A stretch of DNA of 64,000 bases. Source: Helochares maculicollis. Its lineage: Eukaryota > Arthropoda > Insecta > Coleoptera > Hydrophilidae. The position numbers and the translations under genes are program-made. This document shows positions 25,468 to 35,619 of this stretch, piece after piece. The notes under the pieces were generated by a model. It saw nothing but the letters and a program-made list of their open reading frames with translations, made no database searches and had not been told where the DNA came from. Numbering within the stretch: position 1 is the stretch's first letter; each line of letters opens with the position of its first letter. The stretch is from the NCBI GenBank assembly GCA_033557835.1, contig JAWQRO010000023.1:1-64000 (forward strand), in the 5' to 3' direction.

Positions 25468-27372
25468 TTAGTTTTGTGGACGAGCGGATTTAGGAGCTAC
25501 CAAGTGCCGGCTGGGCCTGGGGACGCTAGAGGTGCGAACCCTCTGCTTGCTGGCGTTGTAACTATGGTAGACCGCTTTCATCCCTCGTTTCAGTGAAGTG
25601 GAATGTTCTAAGTGGTTGGAAATATGCTTCCGCATGTTATTTCCGGTATAAGCAACACCCTTCATTTGGTACTCCTGGGTTTCCATGTTCCACAACAGAT
25701 TGTCTTCAATCTTCTTCAGGTATTCCTTCGGGATGTAGCTTTCTATCATAACGTTCGCCAGCTGCAGTTCTCGCACCAAAAGCCTGTAGTTATCCAGAAG
25801 TGCCTCCATCTCCCTCTGGTACTCGTGCTCCTTATCTGCATGCTCCTCCTTAGCCTCATTCAGCAAAGTTTGTACTTTCTTAATTTTCCTCGAAATACCC
25901 ACTTCTTCCTCTTGCAAGCTGGAGTATTTTTCCTCGATGTCAAAGCGTTCCTCGCCTTTCTTCTGAAGGGTTTCTTCGAGCTGCTGCCTTGATTTATCCA
26001 AATTCTCCAATTCAGCCCCTGAAGCTTCAAGCAAAAATGCTTGCTGTTGGGCCTTTTCGAACAAATTTTCACCGCCGACTAAAATCTTCTTTTGTATCAA
26101 CGAAATTTTAGTTAATAAGTCTTCTTTTTCTTTCTCAGTCTTTATGATTTCCTCGTCGTGCTTCCGGCATTCCTCTGAAATAGCCTCCGACTGAGCCTTA
26201 TCCTTAATCTTCTTGGCCTTTTTAGCCTCCTTTTCCTCGTTCATGGAAATAACCATGATCCTCTCCTGTAGTTTGGCGATTTCCTGCTCGAAGCATTCGA
26301 TTAGGCCTTTCTTAGTCTCTACGTTGATTCTCGCCTGATTCTTGATGTATTTGACTCGACTTGCGTACCTCAGAGTACAAATACTTTCTTCGTAATCGTT
26401 TTCTGAAGGACTTAGCATTGCGATCATGGCAGTTTTGGAATTGCCTCCTAGGGAGTCTTGTAACAAGCGGGTTAATTTAGAGTTGCGATATGGAATGTGA
26501 GTGCTTTTTCCATCAACTAAAGCTGAAATAACGTTGCCTAGAACAGACAACGACTGGTTTATATTGCTAGCTTCTTTCAGTCGATCCCCTGTGGCATGTG
26601 TACGACTCAATCGTTCAGATCCAGCCAAGTCAACTAAGTTTAGCTTGCCTATCGTGGTTTTGTTGTCCAAGCGATTCTTTGATTCTATGGTTATTGTAAA
26701 AATGGCATGAGACCTTGAACTAACATCGTTCATCAGGGTGGAGCGAGTCATCCGGTTGTTGTTTCCTCGATTCATCAGCTCTGCAATTGACTCAATGGAA
26801 TCCACTGTAAAACCCATTAAGTCTTTTACATATACTCCAACATCGGTTCGCTCTCGAACCTCCAGTCTGGTGTTGGGGTTTGCCGATAACAAATCTCTCA
26901 CATCCTCGTTATAGATTTCCAAGTATGTAACGGTTACCACAAACGATTTCTCTCCGCTAGCCCTGGAAATTTGGCTGAATATATGGTTGAACGTGTTGGG
27001 AATGATGCCTTTCAGTTCGGGCTTTTTTTGTACACCAGCCATTGTGTAAGTTTTGCCTGTGCCAGTCTGCCCATATGCAAAGACCGTGCCATTGTATCCT
27101 TGTAGGGCCTTTTCTACAATCGGGAATGCTATATGGCGGTATAAATCCATTTGGGTGCATTCATCTGTAAATATGTGGTCGAATTTGAAGGATTTTGGTT
27201 TATCTGTAGAGCCTGGTTTCTTAAGGAATATAACATGTTCGTTGGTGTCCACCGTTACAATATTCTGGCTACCTTCAGCAACTTCTTTCTTGTTCAAAGG
27301 CCTTATGCGTATCACAACCCTTACGTTCTCCACCTCCCCTTTCAATTTTTCCTTATTATTAGACATTATCAC
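25468..27372 (-). CDS. Kinesin-2 motor, KIF3A/Klp64D type, intronless
   Basis: One uninterrupted frame of 634 residues. The N-terminal motor (about 17-350) has Walker A GQTGTGKT (101-108), the switch region NDVSSRSHAIF and switch II LVDLAGSERL. A coiled coil follows (about 350-550), with a KKILVGGENLFEKAQ block and a DIEEKYSSLQEEE block typical of KIF3A. The tail has a WNMETQEYQMKGVAYTGNNM segment, also a KIF3A hallmark. Kinesin-2 heterotrimers carry intraflagellar transport and axonal cargo to microtubule plus ends. The motor is clearly diverged from KIF3A (for example in loops near THATGDRLKEASNINQ), and KIF3A genes normally have introns, so this may be a retrotransposed paralogue. Two starts are close together (27372 and 27366). 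It lies head to head with SPT4, 638 bases away. Confidence 0.9.
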   Translation of the reverse strand: MIMSNNKEKLKGEVENVRVVIRIRPLNKKEVAEGSQNIVTVDTNEHVIFLKKPGSTDKPKSFKFDHIFTDECTQMDLYRHIAFPIVEKALQGYNGTVFAYGQTGTGKTYTMAGVQKKPELKGIIPNTFNHIFSQISRASGEKSFVVTVTYLEIYNEDVRDLLSANPNTRLEVRERTDVGVYVKDLMGFTVDSIESIAELMNRGNNNRMTRSTLMNDVSSRSHAIFTITIESKNRLDNKTTIGKLNLVDLAGSERLSRTHATGDRLKEASNINQSLSVLGNVISALVDGKSTHIPYRNSKLTRLLQDSLGGNSKTAMIAMLSPSENDYEESICTLRYASRVKYIKNQARINVETKKGLIECFEQEIAKLQERIMVISMNEEKEAKKAKKIKDKAQSEAISEECRKHDEEIIKTEKEKEDLLTKISLIQKKILVGGENLFEKAQQQAFLLEASGAELENLDKSRQQLEETLQKKGEERFDIEEKYSSLQEEEVGISRKIKKVQTLLNEAKEEHADKEHEYQREMEALLDNYRLLVRELQLANVMIESYIPKEYLKKIEDNLLWNMETQEYQMKGVAYTGNNMRKHISNHLEHSTSLKRGMKAVYHSYNASKQRVRTSSVPRPSRHLVAPKSARPQN

Positions 27373-28009
27373 AAGGTTTTATTAGGAAACAAGATTTAAC
27401 AACCTAACACTACACAATTCAGTTCAAGGTAACTTTTATTTCTTTGGTTTAGGCGTGTCACTGCATCAGATGGTATTTTTAAGCTGAATTACTCGGGTTA
27501 GAGCGCAAAAATAGCGCTGACGATCCAAAATATTACTACATTTACTAAAATACAAATAAATGAGTAATCGATAATTTGAATTAATTTATGCTTCCTCTTG
27601 TTTTGGAGCTTCTGGTTTAGCGCATAAAAACCACTTAATGCTTTAAGTGAGAACTTGCTCCACAGATGTCGCACCGCCATCATGGTAATACTATTATAAT
27701 GATTTGAGTATTTGCAGGTCGTTTTCAAGGAGGAAAATTTGAAATCATGTTCATTTGGCATTGTGGACGCTAATAAGTTGATTAGTATTTGTTATTTGCA
27801 TCTAATAATTCTTAAATTGTCGGATACTCTTGAACATTTTGAGAACCGCTCCTATTGGGTAGCCATTACTGCTATGACGATTGTTGTCAATAGGCTCACT
27901 GAAATAACCTCAAAAATTGTGTATCGCATTTTCTTCGTTGCTTATTGTTGAAGAAGTACAGTGCGAATTTTTCCATTCCAATTGGTTGTGCATCTCCATC
28001 ACTCTTAGG
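27373..28009. promoter_or_regulatory. Head-to-head intergenic region, kinesin / SPT4
   Basis: 637 bases between divergent starts. It includes a possible small membrane-protein frame on the minus strand (27498-27683). No core promoter motif is obvious. Confidence 0.4.
27498..27683 (-). CDS. Candidate 61-residue microprotein with C-terminal membrane helix
   Basis: An open frame starting Met-Met in a favourable context (ATTACCATG). It has a basic middle (KLQNKRKHK) and a hydrophobic C-terminal segment, SFICILVNVVIFWIVSAIF, long enough to cross a membrane once. This is the layout of a small tail-anchored or single-pass peptide. I do not recognise a family. It could be a chance frame within the 5' leader of the kinesin gene. 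Confidence 0.25.
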   Translation of the reverse strand: MMAVRHLWSKFSLKALSGFYALNQKLQNKRKHKLIQIIDYSFICILVNVVIFWIVSAIFAL

Positions 28010-30309
28010 ATGACGCTTGAAACAATACCTAAAGATTTGCGTGGCCTTAGGGCATGCCTGGTTTGCTCTTTGATAAAGGTATACATTTTCCCTTCTACTA
28101 ACATAAATTTGTAGAATTGGGCTTGCTTTTGTATTGTTTGGAATAATCCAATAAGTAGGTCTTAATTCCAGAGGCTCATGCTAACATAGTCCAGGACTAA
28201 ATCAATTTGTTTCTTGTCGAACAGTCCACAATGTAAAGAGCTAAATAACTTTAGATTTATAAGTTCTAGAAAATTTTGTTTATTTAATTTTTAAAACCCT
28301 TCATGCAGTCCAAATTTAAATCAAGCAGTGGTGATTCCTCATGGTAAACGTAGGGAATATGCTCTTATTGTAAATTCAAATTTAAGCAAAACAGTGAAGA
28401 TTTACATTTTATTCGAAAAATTTAGCTTTAGTGGACGAAAGAAAAAATTTGAAAATGCACCGGCTCTATATGCGTCTTTGTTGGGATCACATCAGCGTAA
28501 CTTCAGGGAAGATTAGTCCTCACTTTACCAGGTGCACAAGTTTAAAATGTGGGTTTTTTTCATGAAAAATACGCAATTATTTAAGAGCAATGGTAAAACA
28601 TTTTTTATTCAAAGTCTTGGCCCTAGCTTTTTGCACATTTTATCCGTCTCTCGGCAATTTATGGATTCCATACCAAAGGAAAGCTTCAACTTTCATCAAC
28701 ATCTATTTTTGTATATTCTTGAAAGTCTTGAAGTGTTGCTCAGCCAGTGCGTGTCCCATCGATGAGAAGAGGTGATAATCAGAAGGCGCTAGGTCTGGCG
28801 AATATGGCGGGTGAGGTAGGAGTTCCCAACCAAGCGAAGAAATTGTTTCTTTGACCACTTTGGCTGAATGTGCGGCAGCGTTATCATGCTGCAGAATGAC
28901 TTTGCCGTACCTTCGAGCCCATTGTGGGCGTTTTCAATCAAAGCATGGTTTAAATTGATCATTTGTTGTCAGTAGCGGACGGTATTAACTGTTTTGCCAG
29001 GTTTGAGAAGCTCACAGTACACTACTTCCTTCTGATTCCACCACGCATACAGCATTGTCTTCCTCCCAAAACGATCCGGTTTTGTACTCGATGTTGATGG
29101 TTGTCCAGGCGTTACCCACGATTTCTTACGTTTGGAATTCTCAAAATATATCCATTTTTCATCGCCAGTTACAACCTGATAAAAAAAATCTTTTCTTTTG
29201 TGGCGTAAATGCAGCATTTCGCACACAGTTTTTCGTGTTTCCATCTGTCGTTCATTCAATTTCTGTGGAACCCATTTTCCAACCTTTTGAATCTTCCCCA
29301 TGGCTCTCAGGCGATCGGAAATGGCTTGCTGAATGACATTCCACTGGTCCGCCATTGTTGTGTTTGTGTATCATCTTCGTCTAATAATGCTTGTAATTCA
29401 TCGTCTTGAACTTTTTGGTCGATTTTCACGTTCCTTGTCAATAACATTGAAATCGCCACTTTTGAAATATTGAAACCAGCGTTCACAAGTCTTGACAGTT
29501 GGAGCAACATCGCCGTAAGTCTCTACAAGAATTCGATGACTTTGGATGCCTTTTTTTTTATTGAGCAAGAAAATCATTACATGCCGCAAATGTACTTGGC
29601 TCAAAATTCAAAATGTTAAACAAAAAAATGTCGCTTTGGGTTCCAAAGGTTACTTCAATAGATTTCATGCGTTATCTCTTGACAACAAAACGACATTTTA
29701 AACTTGCGCACCTGGTATAGTGGAATTTGACGATTGGGACTGGCTATTAGGTGCTTTCTGAATTGGCATGTATATTCGTCAAATGCAATTAAATGGTTAA
29801 TGCATGCATATAATCCCAATTTAATACTGCTTAATAAAATCGATTTTTTAGACTCTCATTAACCCCTTAGTTTAGTGTTTATGCTTTTAACATTCAAAAC
29901 ATTTAGTTTAGGAGCCTTCTTGTTTTCTAATATTTTCCATTTTATCACTTGGTAGACCTGATAACTTACTCATGAACTAGATGGATTTCTACAACAATAC
30001 AAAATTATCTTAATGTCTTATTTACAGTCATTCGAACAATTTGAATACGATGGCTGTGATAACTGTGATGAGTTTCTCCGAATGAAGAACAACAAAGACA
30101 ACGTTTATGATTGCACCAGTTCGAATTTTGACGGAATGATTGCTGTTATGAGTCCCGAAGATAGCTGGGTGTGTAAATGGCAGAGAATCAATAGGTTCTG
30201 TCGAGGGATTTATGCAATATCTGTAGCTGGTCGGCTTCCTGCTGGTATAATTCGAGAGATGAAAAGCAGAGGGATAGTTTATAAGCCGAGGGATACAAGT
30301 CAGCGTTAA
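28010..30309 (+). CDS. spt4: Transcription elongation factor SPT4
   Basis: Two exons, 28010-28078 and 30028-30309, join in frame to give 116 residues (human SUPT4H1 has 117). SPT4 binds SPT5 to form DSIF, which controls promoter-proximal pausing and processivity of RNA polymerase II in the nucleus. The four zinc-binding cysteines are present as Cys16-x2-Cys19 and Cys33-x2-Cys36 (FEYDGCDNC). The conserved block [20 protein letters not shown] and the NGN-binding C-terminus [16 protein letters not shown] are intact. The only intron (28079-30027, 1.95 kb) splits the zinc finger and contains a mariner insertion on the opposite strand. An AATAAA at 30358-30363 follows the stop. Confidence 0.96.
28528..29715 (-). 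mobile_element. Mariner transposon in the SPT4 intron, antisense
   Basis: A complete, decayed element of 1188 bases. Its inverted ends read ACCAGGTGC(A/G)CAAGTTT outward-in and match over about 24 bases with one mismatch. TA duplications flank it (28526-28527 and 29716-29717). Minus-strand translation shows a transposase in order: an [15 protein letters not shown] helix-turn-helix block, [10 protein letters not shown] with the first catalytic Asp, an HDNAAAHSA block, and [19 protein letters not shown]. Frameshifts and stops break it. Its ends and protein differ from the mariner in TRMT2A, so it is another lineage. Confidence 0.92.
28969..29604 (-). pseudogene. Broken mariner transposase (SPT4 intron copy)
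   Basis: Three overlapping frames (29604-29398, 29510-29307 and 29355-28969) together make the N-terminal two thirds of a mariner transposase, including [30 protein letters not shown] and [11 protein letters not shown]. The catalytic C-terminus continues to about 28760 in another frame. At least two frameshifts are needed to read through, so it is inactive. Confidence 0.85.
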
Positions 30310-31120
30310 GAAATGGGTTTAAGTATCGTCCCAACTATTACATATTTAAATTTGGAAAATAAAATGTTTATACTCTAGACGAACATAATTTTACAGCTAA
30401 TTTATTTTTTACTGAATTTAATGAACATTCATTATGAGTTTTACTAATACACATATGTTAAACAACATGGTACAAGTAAATGTTAAATTCAGTAGTAATA
30501 TTTCATTGCCTACTACCTAAATTGATCCTTCTAAAGCAACCTTTATTTATTATAATTAGGTATATCACTGAGCTCTTATTTTTAATTCATAGAACCATTT
30601 CTCATCAGAAATGGACTACAGAAAATCCTTTACATTAGAAGTTTTTTTCGTTCATATTACCAGCAACTCAAAGTGATCTTAGTGAAAAGATTAACATATA
30701 AGTTAATGATATGTGCATTAAAAGAAAAGCTATAGTTGCATGTTATTATTTTTTAAATTTTTTATGAATACAAATGTTATGATATAAAACAAAATTATTA
30801 TTCAAAACTTGATGCCTCTCGAAACAATTGCCAATATGTAATCTTTATTTTTCACAAAAATAATTAGATACATATTTTCTCATTAAATTTTATAATGGAT
30901 TCATCAACGCAAATGTATAAAATATTTGTAAAATTTTGAGCTGATTTATTGCAACATGTTATTAGTATTTTGAATGTGGGTCCTTAAGCATGTATTTCTG
31001 CCTACTGGTGGACTTTTGTTGAAATGAAGCATCCAAAATATTTGTTAGAATCTAACTCGGGTGAATACCCGAAAATAATGGAATTTTACTGGTGACTTTG
31101 GGACATCAATAGTCCTGGAG
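30310..31120. other. SPT4 3' flank, AT-rich
   Basis: The AATAAA at 30358-30363 probably ends SPT4 transcripts. The rest is AT-rich and featureless. Confidence 0.45.
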
Positions 31121-31124
31121 ATTT

Positions 31125-31640
31125 ACAACTGGCATGGTTCCCATATTCAAGATCACTCAAATGAAGGCCAGAAATTCTTTCCAATTAACATCACGCTATG
31201 TATTCCATATTCATCTCTTAAACAATTGCTTTCTTCGCAGTTGTCAATTTGCGTAATCATTTGTCTATTTCACTATGGAATCAATCAATGTATCCATAAA
31301 GTATAATTGAAAAATCTAATGGTTCTTTTATATCGTTGGCAATTTGTGGTCCGGCAATTCGAGGTGAAGTATTGAAATCCGTAAGAGATGGAGTATCATC
31401 CACTTCCAGAACATCTATCCATTCATTTCCAGTTGAACCTGCTGTGTCTTCTACATTTTCTCCTAGATCACTTTCAGATCCCTCAATATCACTTTCAATT
31501 CTCGGTATGTATCATATAACAGGAAATATATCACTATCATTAGAACCGGATTCATGGCTTAGTTCAATATTCTCTGCGTTATGTTCACAATACACTTCAA
31601 ATTCTAATTCATCGCTACTTATTTTAATATCACTATAATT
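31125..31640 (-). mobile_element. piggyBac transposase N-terminal fragment
   Basis: On the minus strand this gives an acidic, Ser-rich run (ESDIEGSESDLGENVED) followed by GNEWIDVLEVDDTPSL and a GPQIANDIKEPLDF block, the style of piggyBac N-termini. An in-frame stop interrupts it, and the frame breaks up below 31320. No TTAA-bounded inverted ends were identified. Confidence 0.55.
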
Positions 31641-31853
31641 TTCACAAATGTTTCTTTTATTTTCTATATCGAGGATATAAATGTGAATTCAAAACATAAA
31701 ATTAATAGATAAACTCGAATCTGATACACTCTACTGCTGAATAACAGGACTTAACTCACTTGCATCCCAGTACGGATTGTTGAATGCTGCTCAAACGGCA
31801 ATTGTCTGCTGTTATCAAAAGCATAACAATCCATGAGGTGCGGCCCTAATTTG

Positions 31854-32167
31854 TCACCAATAGCGAATTGTCCTGCAATTAGTTTTTAATATTTGTTTTT
31901 GTTCTTTTGTGAAAAACTGAAAATTATTTGCATTGTCTCTGTAGCGGAGCCTCGTGTTTTTAAAGACAAATTTTAAATGGCTGTGCTCCAGTGCCTTTGA
32001 ATGAAAAGGATTAACATACTCATTGAAGATACTACATTTTGTAGACCATTTGCACAATTAATCCTTTTGGTAGTAAAATGAAGTAGGCGCAAGAGTAACA
32101 AATATCTATCTCTTGACATTATTTGTGTAAATGCTAAGGTTAATCGAAACCACTCTTCTAAGATCAA
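31854..32167 (-). mobile_element. piggyBac transposase internal fragment
   Basis: The minus strand reads RLTLAFTQIMSRDRYLLLLR followed by LLHF, which matches the conserved start of the piggyBac DDE domain. A frameshift follows. In minus-strand order this internal piece lies upstream of the N-terminal piece at 31125-31640, so the two are rearranged or come from separate copies. Confidence 0.6.
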
Positions 32168-32169
32168 TG

Positions 32170-33069
32170 ATCATACAAAGATGATTCTTTTACCTGCGGT
32201 ATTAGCTTATTGAAAGGAAAGAAACAATACATTTCTTGGAGAAATAACAAATTGTGAAATGTAACTTCTCCTTGCTTAGCTATTTTTGATACTATGATAT
32301 CTGTGAAAACCATTTTAAAATGCTCTATTTTCTTGGAAGCAGTGTTGCTCCCCTGGGGTCTGATTTACATTGTTAAAATTCTTTTAGTAGATTAATAAGT
32401 CATTGAATAATCGCTGTTATGGACCAGGATTCCTTTCTTATGTTGTAACATCAACTGTATTACCAGCATCATTGCTGTGTTCTTCTAACTATTTCATCAA
32501 GAACTTTCTTCTCCATATTGGTTAGCACCAATAATTTCGTTCAATTCAAAATCAGTAACAAACATTTTTCGATAAAAAATGTATAATAAACCAACAATTT
32601 ATTAATACTGTCACAAATAAAAGTAATAAATATTTACAAAAATAATTTAAATATGTAGTTATAACAAGTATTTCGACTAGTCTTAACAGTCTTTAAAGTA
32701 ACCAAATATTTGTTGGTTTAGACAAAGTCATATATGTAGGATCTAACACGGTTGTACACTTGCTCACGAAGGATACAGTCGTATTGAGTAGGAACATATT
32801 TTAAGATAGGAAAGACGCTAAAATATTTCTTTGAACTTGGTTTACTGGTAAAGTAGCAAATTATTGTAGGACAAAATGAATATCAGTAAAACAAGGCTAC
32901 ATAAATAAAAATACTTGATTTTATTAATTCATTCATTTCCATTATATACACATTTCTGAATTATTTAAATAAATATACAGATTGTTTTCCATTTCTTTAC
33001 TCGTTCGTTCACTGTAATTATTTGAGTTAACTGGTAACAAAACAAAATATAATTAGAGTAGAGAGCCTT
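32170..33069. other. Intergenic, STRIP-like gene 3' side
   Basis: AT-rich sequence between piggyBac debris and the STRIP-like stop codon. It probably includes that gene's 3' UTR. Nothing else is recognised. Confidence 0.45.
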
Positions 33070-35472
33070 TTAAAGCGTCGTTGGGCAATTCAACAGCACA
33101 TCCCATTGCACTGATTCATTTAAAACCTGTTCATTCAGCCACAATCCATAATGCTTCTTGAAACTCTCAGGCAAATCTACGGACCGACCCAAAACGCTAC
33201 TCAAACAATTATCAACAGGTTCATAGTCTGAATCTTTGACCCCTTCTAAGTACCGCCGTTCGTTGAATTTATCTATAGGTATGCGCAAGCTGCATTCTTC
33301 CGATTGGAAATCCCACGGTTTTGTATCGAGCTCATTGCCAAACACCCAGTCGTCATTGAAACGATGCCTCACTTTGGAATATATAGCACTGATGGTCTTC
33401 ATGTTGGATTTCCTCCACTGGCGCCCCAAGTATTTTGCTTGCATCTTCAGCAGCTTGAGGACGTAGAGCTGAGCCAAACCTAAACGGATTTTGAGGATGC
33501 GCTTTAAAATTGGGGCCGACTTAAAAATGACTAACATCATTATTCGAGAATGCTTCCATTTTGTTAGTTTGTTTAAAATCCTCAGGAGATTAATGCAGGA
33601 GTAAAGATTGCGCCATGAATAAGAGTCATCACAACCAATTTCAAGCGTTTCAGCTGTCAATTCCGGTTGTTCCCCAATGACACAATATGGAAACTCCAGG
33701 ATTGGAATAGAGTTAGTAGCGCCTATGTACGACATGATATTCTGATTGAAGAACTTGAGAATCAACGGGACGCAATTGGCAAACACCAAATGCTGGGCCA
33801 TGAATTCAAACTGATAAATGTGATTCAATTTGAAATGTTTGAGAAGCAACAGTAGAGTTCCTGAAATGGCTTTGACGATAATCTCCTTGTGCCTGTTTAC
33901 ATCTATGCTCAATTTCATTGATTGGACCACCGTCACTGGCATGTCTTCAGGTAAAACATCACCCATTACATTAATCGATTCGGTTTTAGTTTTGGAGGTC
34001 GGAGCCGCTGCTAGAAGTATTTTAAGGAGAGCAATCATGTATTGCGGTAAATGTGGAAGCATTGCTTGGTACAGAATTTCGGTTGAAGTCATATCGATAG
34101 GTTCTTCCTTTGTTGAAAGTGGATTTCGTGAAATCTCCTCTTCTTTCTGTATTTGTAACTCGGACAAAGAAATATACAAGTGCTCTTTAAGTATTTTAAC
34201 GCCTTCGTGGATAGGTTGCGGAAGCCCAGCCAAGCTCTCTCGATCTCCTAGCAAGTTGTAGCCTATAAATTTCAACCTAGCGTTTTCCAAAAATGAATCA
34301 ACATCCTTTTGACGTACCTTAGGCTTCCATGGTAATCCCTTCTGGGTAGCCAAATCAGAAGGTTGGTTCAAACTTGGCTTATTGGGCAACACTGTGGTAA
34401 TTTTGTCATCAAACTGTCGGAAACTCAGTTCGGTTTCTTCCGCAATATCATTTAATTCCATACGCAATGAATCATCGTCATTTAGAGAGCTTTGTTTGAT
34501 TAAACTGCGGCGATATGGCCTCGAATTCGGTTTTTGGTTTTGCGTCTCGAGTAAATCAGTGGCGTTGGCAGGAGGTGAACTCGGCCGCATCGTCTTGGCC
34601 ACTTGCAAAGTATCTTCGTCGAAAATAGGAAGCCCAGCTTTTGTACGTTTTTCACATTTGAGTGTCTTTAATGTATCCATACCTCCAAGTGACAACAAAA
34701 CAACCTTCCACAGCAACAAGAGCACCTTTTTCATAGGGAAGTGTGGAGCCCAGCCTCCACAAAACTTGGTAACCATATTCAAAAGTTTCAAAGCAAGCAA
34801 ATCTTCTTTGCTGGAATAGGAAATTTCATATACAAATGACTCTACATCATCTTTATATTTAGAATCCTCGTTCTGGGCTTCGTTACGCATCACTTCGGTT
34901 ATGGTGCAAAGAACCGTAAGGATCACTCGCAAATCTTTAGAATCGGTGAGGCAAATACTCGATTTGTTCAAGTCTGCTTCGGAATGTGTAGCTTCAATTT
35001 CAATATTCAACAAGTCGATGAATGTACTGAAAGCGCCGAGGCGGTAAATGAGGAAAACATTTTGTCTCGCCCAATCTTGCTGTTCTGTATCGGATTGAAC
35101 CTCAAACCAGCACCCTTGGACGATATACAATATACAACGGGCTGCCGTCATGCGCAAAGATCGATTCCGCATTTCCAGCTGATCGAGTAGCTTTAAAATA
35201 ACCGAATGCCGCTCTTCTTCGCCGAGTTTTTGCCATAAGGCGGGTAATTTGTACTTTTCCATTTGTTCCTCGAATGCTTTGTGGTTGAGTGTAAACTCAG
35301 GCTGCTCAGAATAGCTGTAAATTTCGGCCAGTTCATTTTGGAATGTATCAGTGTCGGTGTAAAGGAAGTCTAAGTCTGGGCAATCGGGACCTCCATCTGA
35401 GTTTTGATGTTGCCTGTGGAATATTTCTTCGATTTTTGCAATTCGGCCTTGATCAAATATGTTGTTGTCCAT
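33070..35472 (-). CDS. Strip: Striatin-interacting protein (STRIP/FAM40) homologue, uninterrupted frame
   Basis: One uninterrupted frame of 800 residues (human STRIP1 has about 837). STRIP is the scaffold of the cytoplasmic STRIPAK complex, which links PP2A to GCKIII/Hippo-type kinases and affects cell polarity and endosome traffic. The N1221-type N-terminal half shows CPDLDFLYTDTD, HFPMKKVLLLLWK and a PPANATDLLETQ block. The C-terminal half has LPQYMIALLKILLAAAPTSK, LKHFKLNHIYQFEFMAQHL, NLLRILNKLTKWKHSR and KYLGRQWRKSNMKT. The C-terminal half is strongly conserved while the N-terminus and linker are diverged. The absence of introns is unusual next to its neighbours. A good acceptor (TTTTCAG) lies just upstream of the ATG, so a non-coding 5' exon is likely. 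Confidence 0.93.
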   Translation of the reverse strand: MDNNIFDQGRIAKIEEIFHRQHQNSDGGPDCPDLDFLYTDTDTFQNELAEIYSYSEQPEFTLNHKAFEEQMEKYKLPALWQKLGEEERHSVILKLLDQLEMRNRSLRMTAARCILYIVQGCWFEVQSDTEQQDWARQNVFLIYRLGAFSTFIDLLNIEIEATHSEADLNKSSICLTDSKDLRVILTVLCTITEVMRNEAQNEDSKYKDDVESFVYEISYSSKEDLLALKLLNMVTKFCGGWAPHFPMKKVLLLLWKVVLLSLGGMDTLKTLKCEKRTKAGLPIFDEDTLQVAKTMRPSSPPANATDLLETQNQKPNSRPYRRSLIKQSSLNDDDSLRMELNDIAEETELSFRQFDDKITTVLPNKPSLNQPSDLATQKGLPWKPKVRQKDVDSFLENARLKFIGYNLLGDRESLAGLPQPIHEGVKILKEHLYISLSELQIQKEEEISRNPLSTKEEPIDMTSTEILYQAMLPHLPQYMIALLKILLAAAPTSKTKTESINVMGDVLPEDMPVTVVQSMKLSIDVNRHKEIIVKAISGTLLLLLKHFKLNHIYQFEFMAQHLVFANCVPLILKFFNQNIMSYIGATNSIPILEFPYCVIGEQPELTAETLEIGCDDSYSWRNLYSCINLLRILNKLTKWKHSRIMMLVIFKSAPILKRILKIRLGLAQLYVLKLLKMQAKYLGRQWRKSNMKTISAIYSKVRHRFNDDWVFGNELDTKPWDFQSEECSLRIPIDKFNERRYLEGVKDSDYEPVDNCLSSVLGRSVDLPESFKKHYGLWLNEQVLNESVQWDVLLNCPTTL

Positions 35473-35619
35473 GCTCGGTTAGTTACTGAAAAGATATAAT
35501 AGGAGTTACACGATATTTTTTTCAATTTGTCTATATCAACATCATCATATACAGCTATTTTGATCCATATTGCAAAGTGTAGCCTCTTAATTTTTTTCTG
35601 TTTTTATTTTTGTGAGATA

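Noticed and set aside
31336..31638. Plus-strand 100-codon Ser-rich frame
   Set aside because: Antisense to the acidic piggyBac N-terminal fragment.
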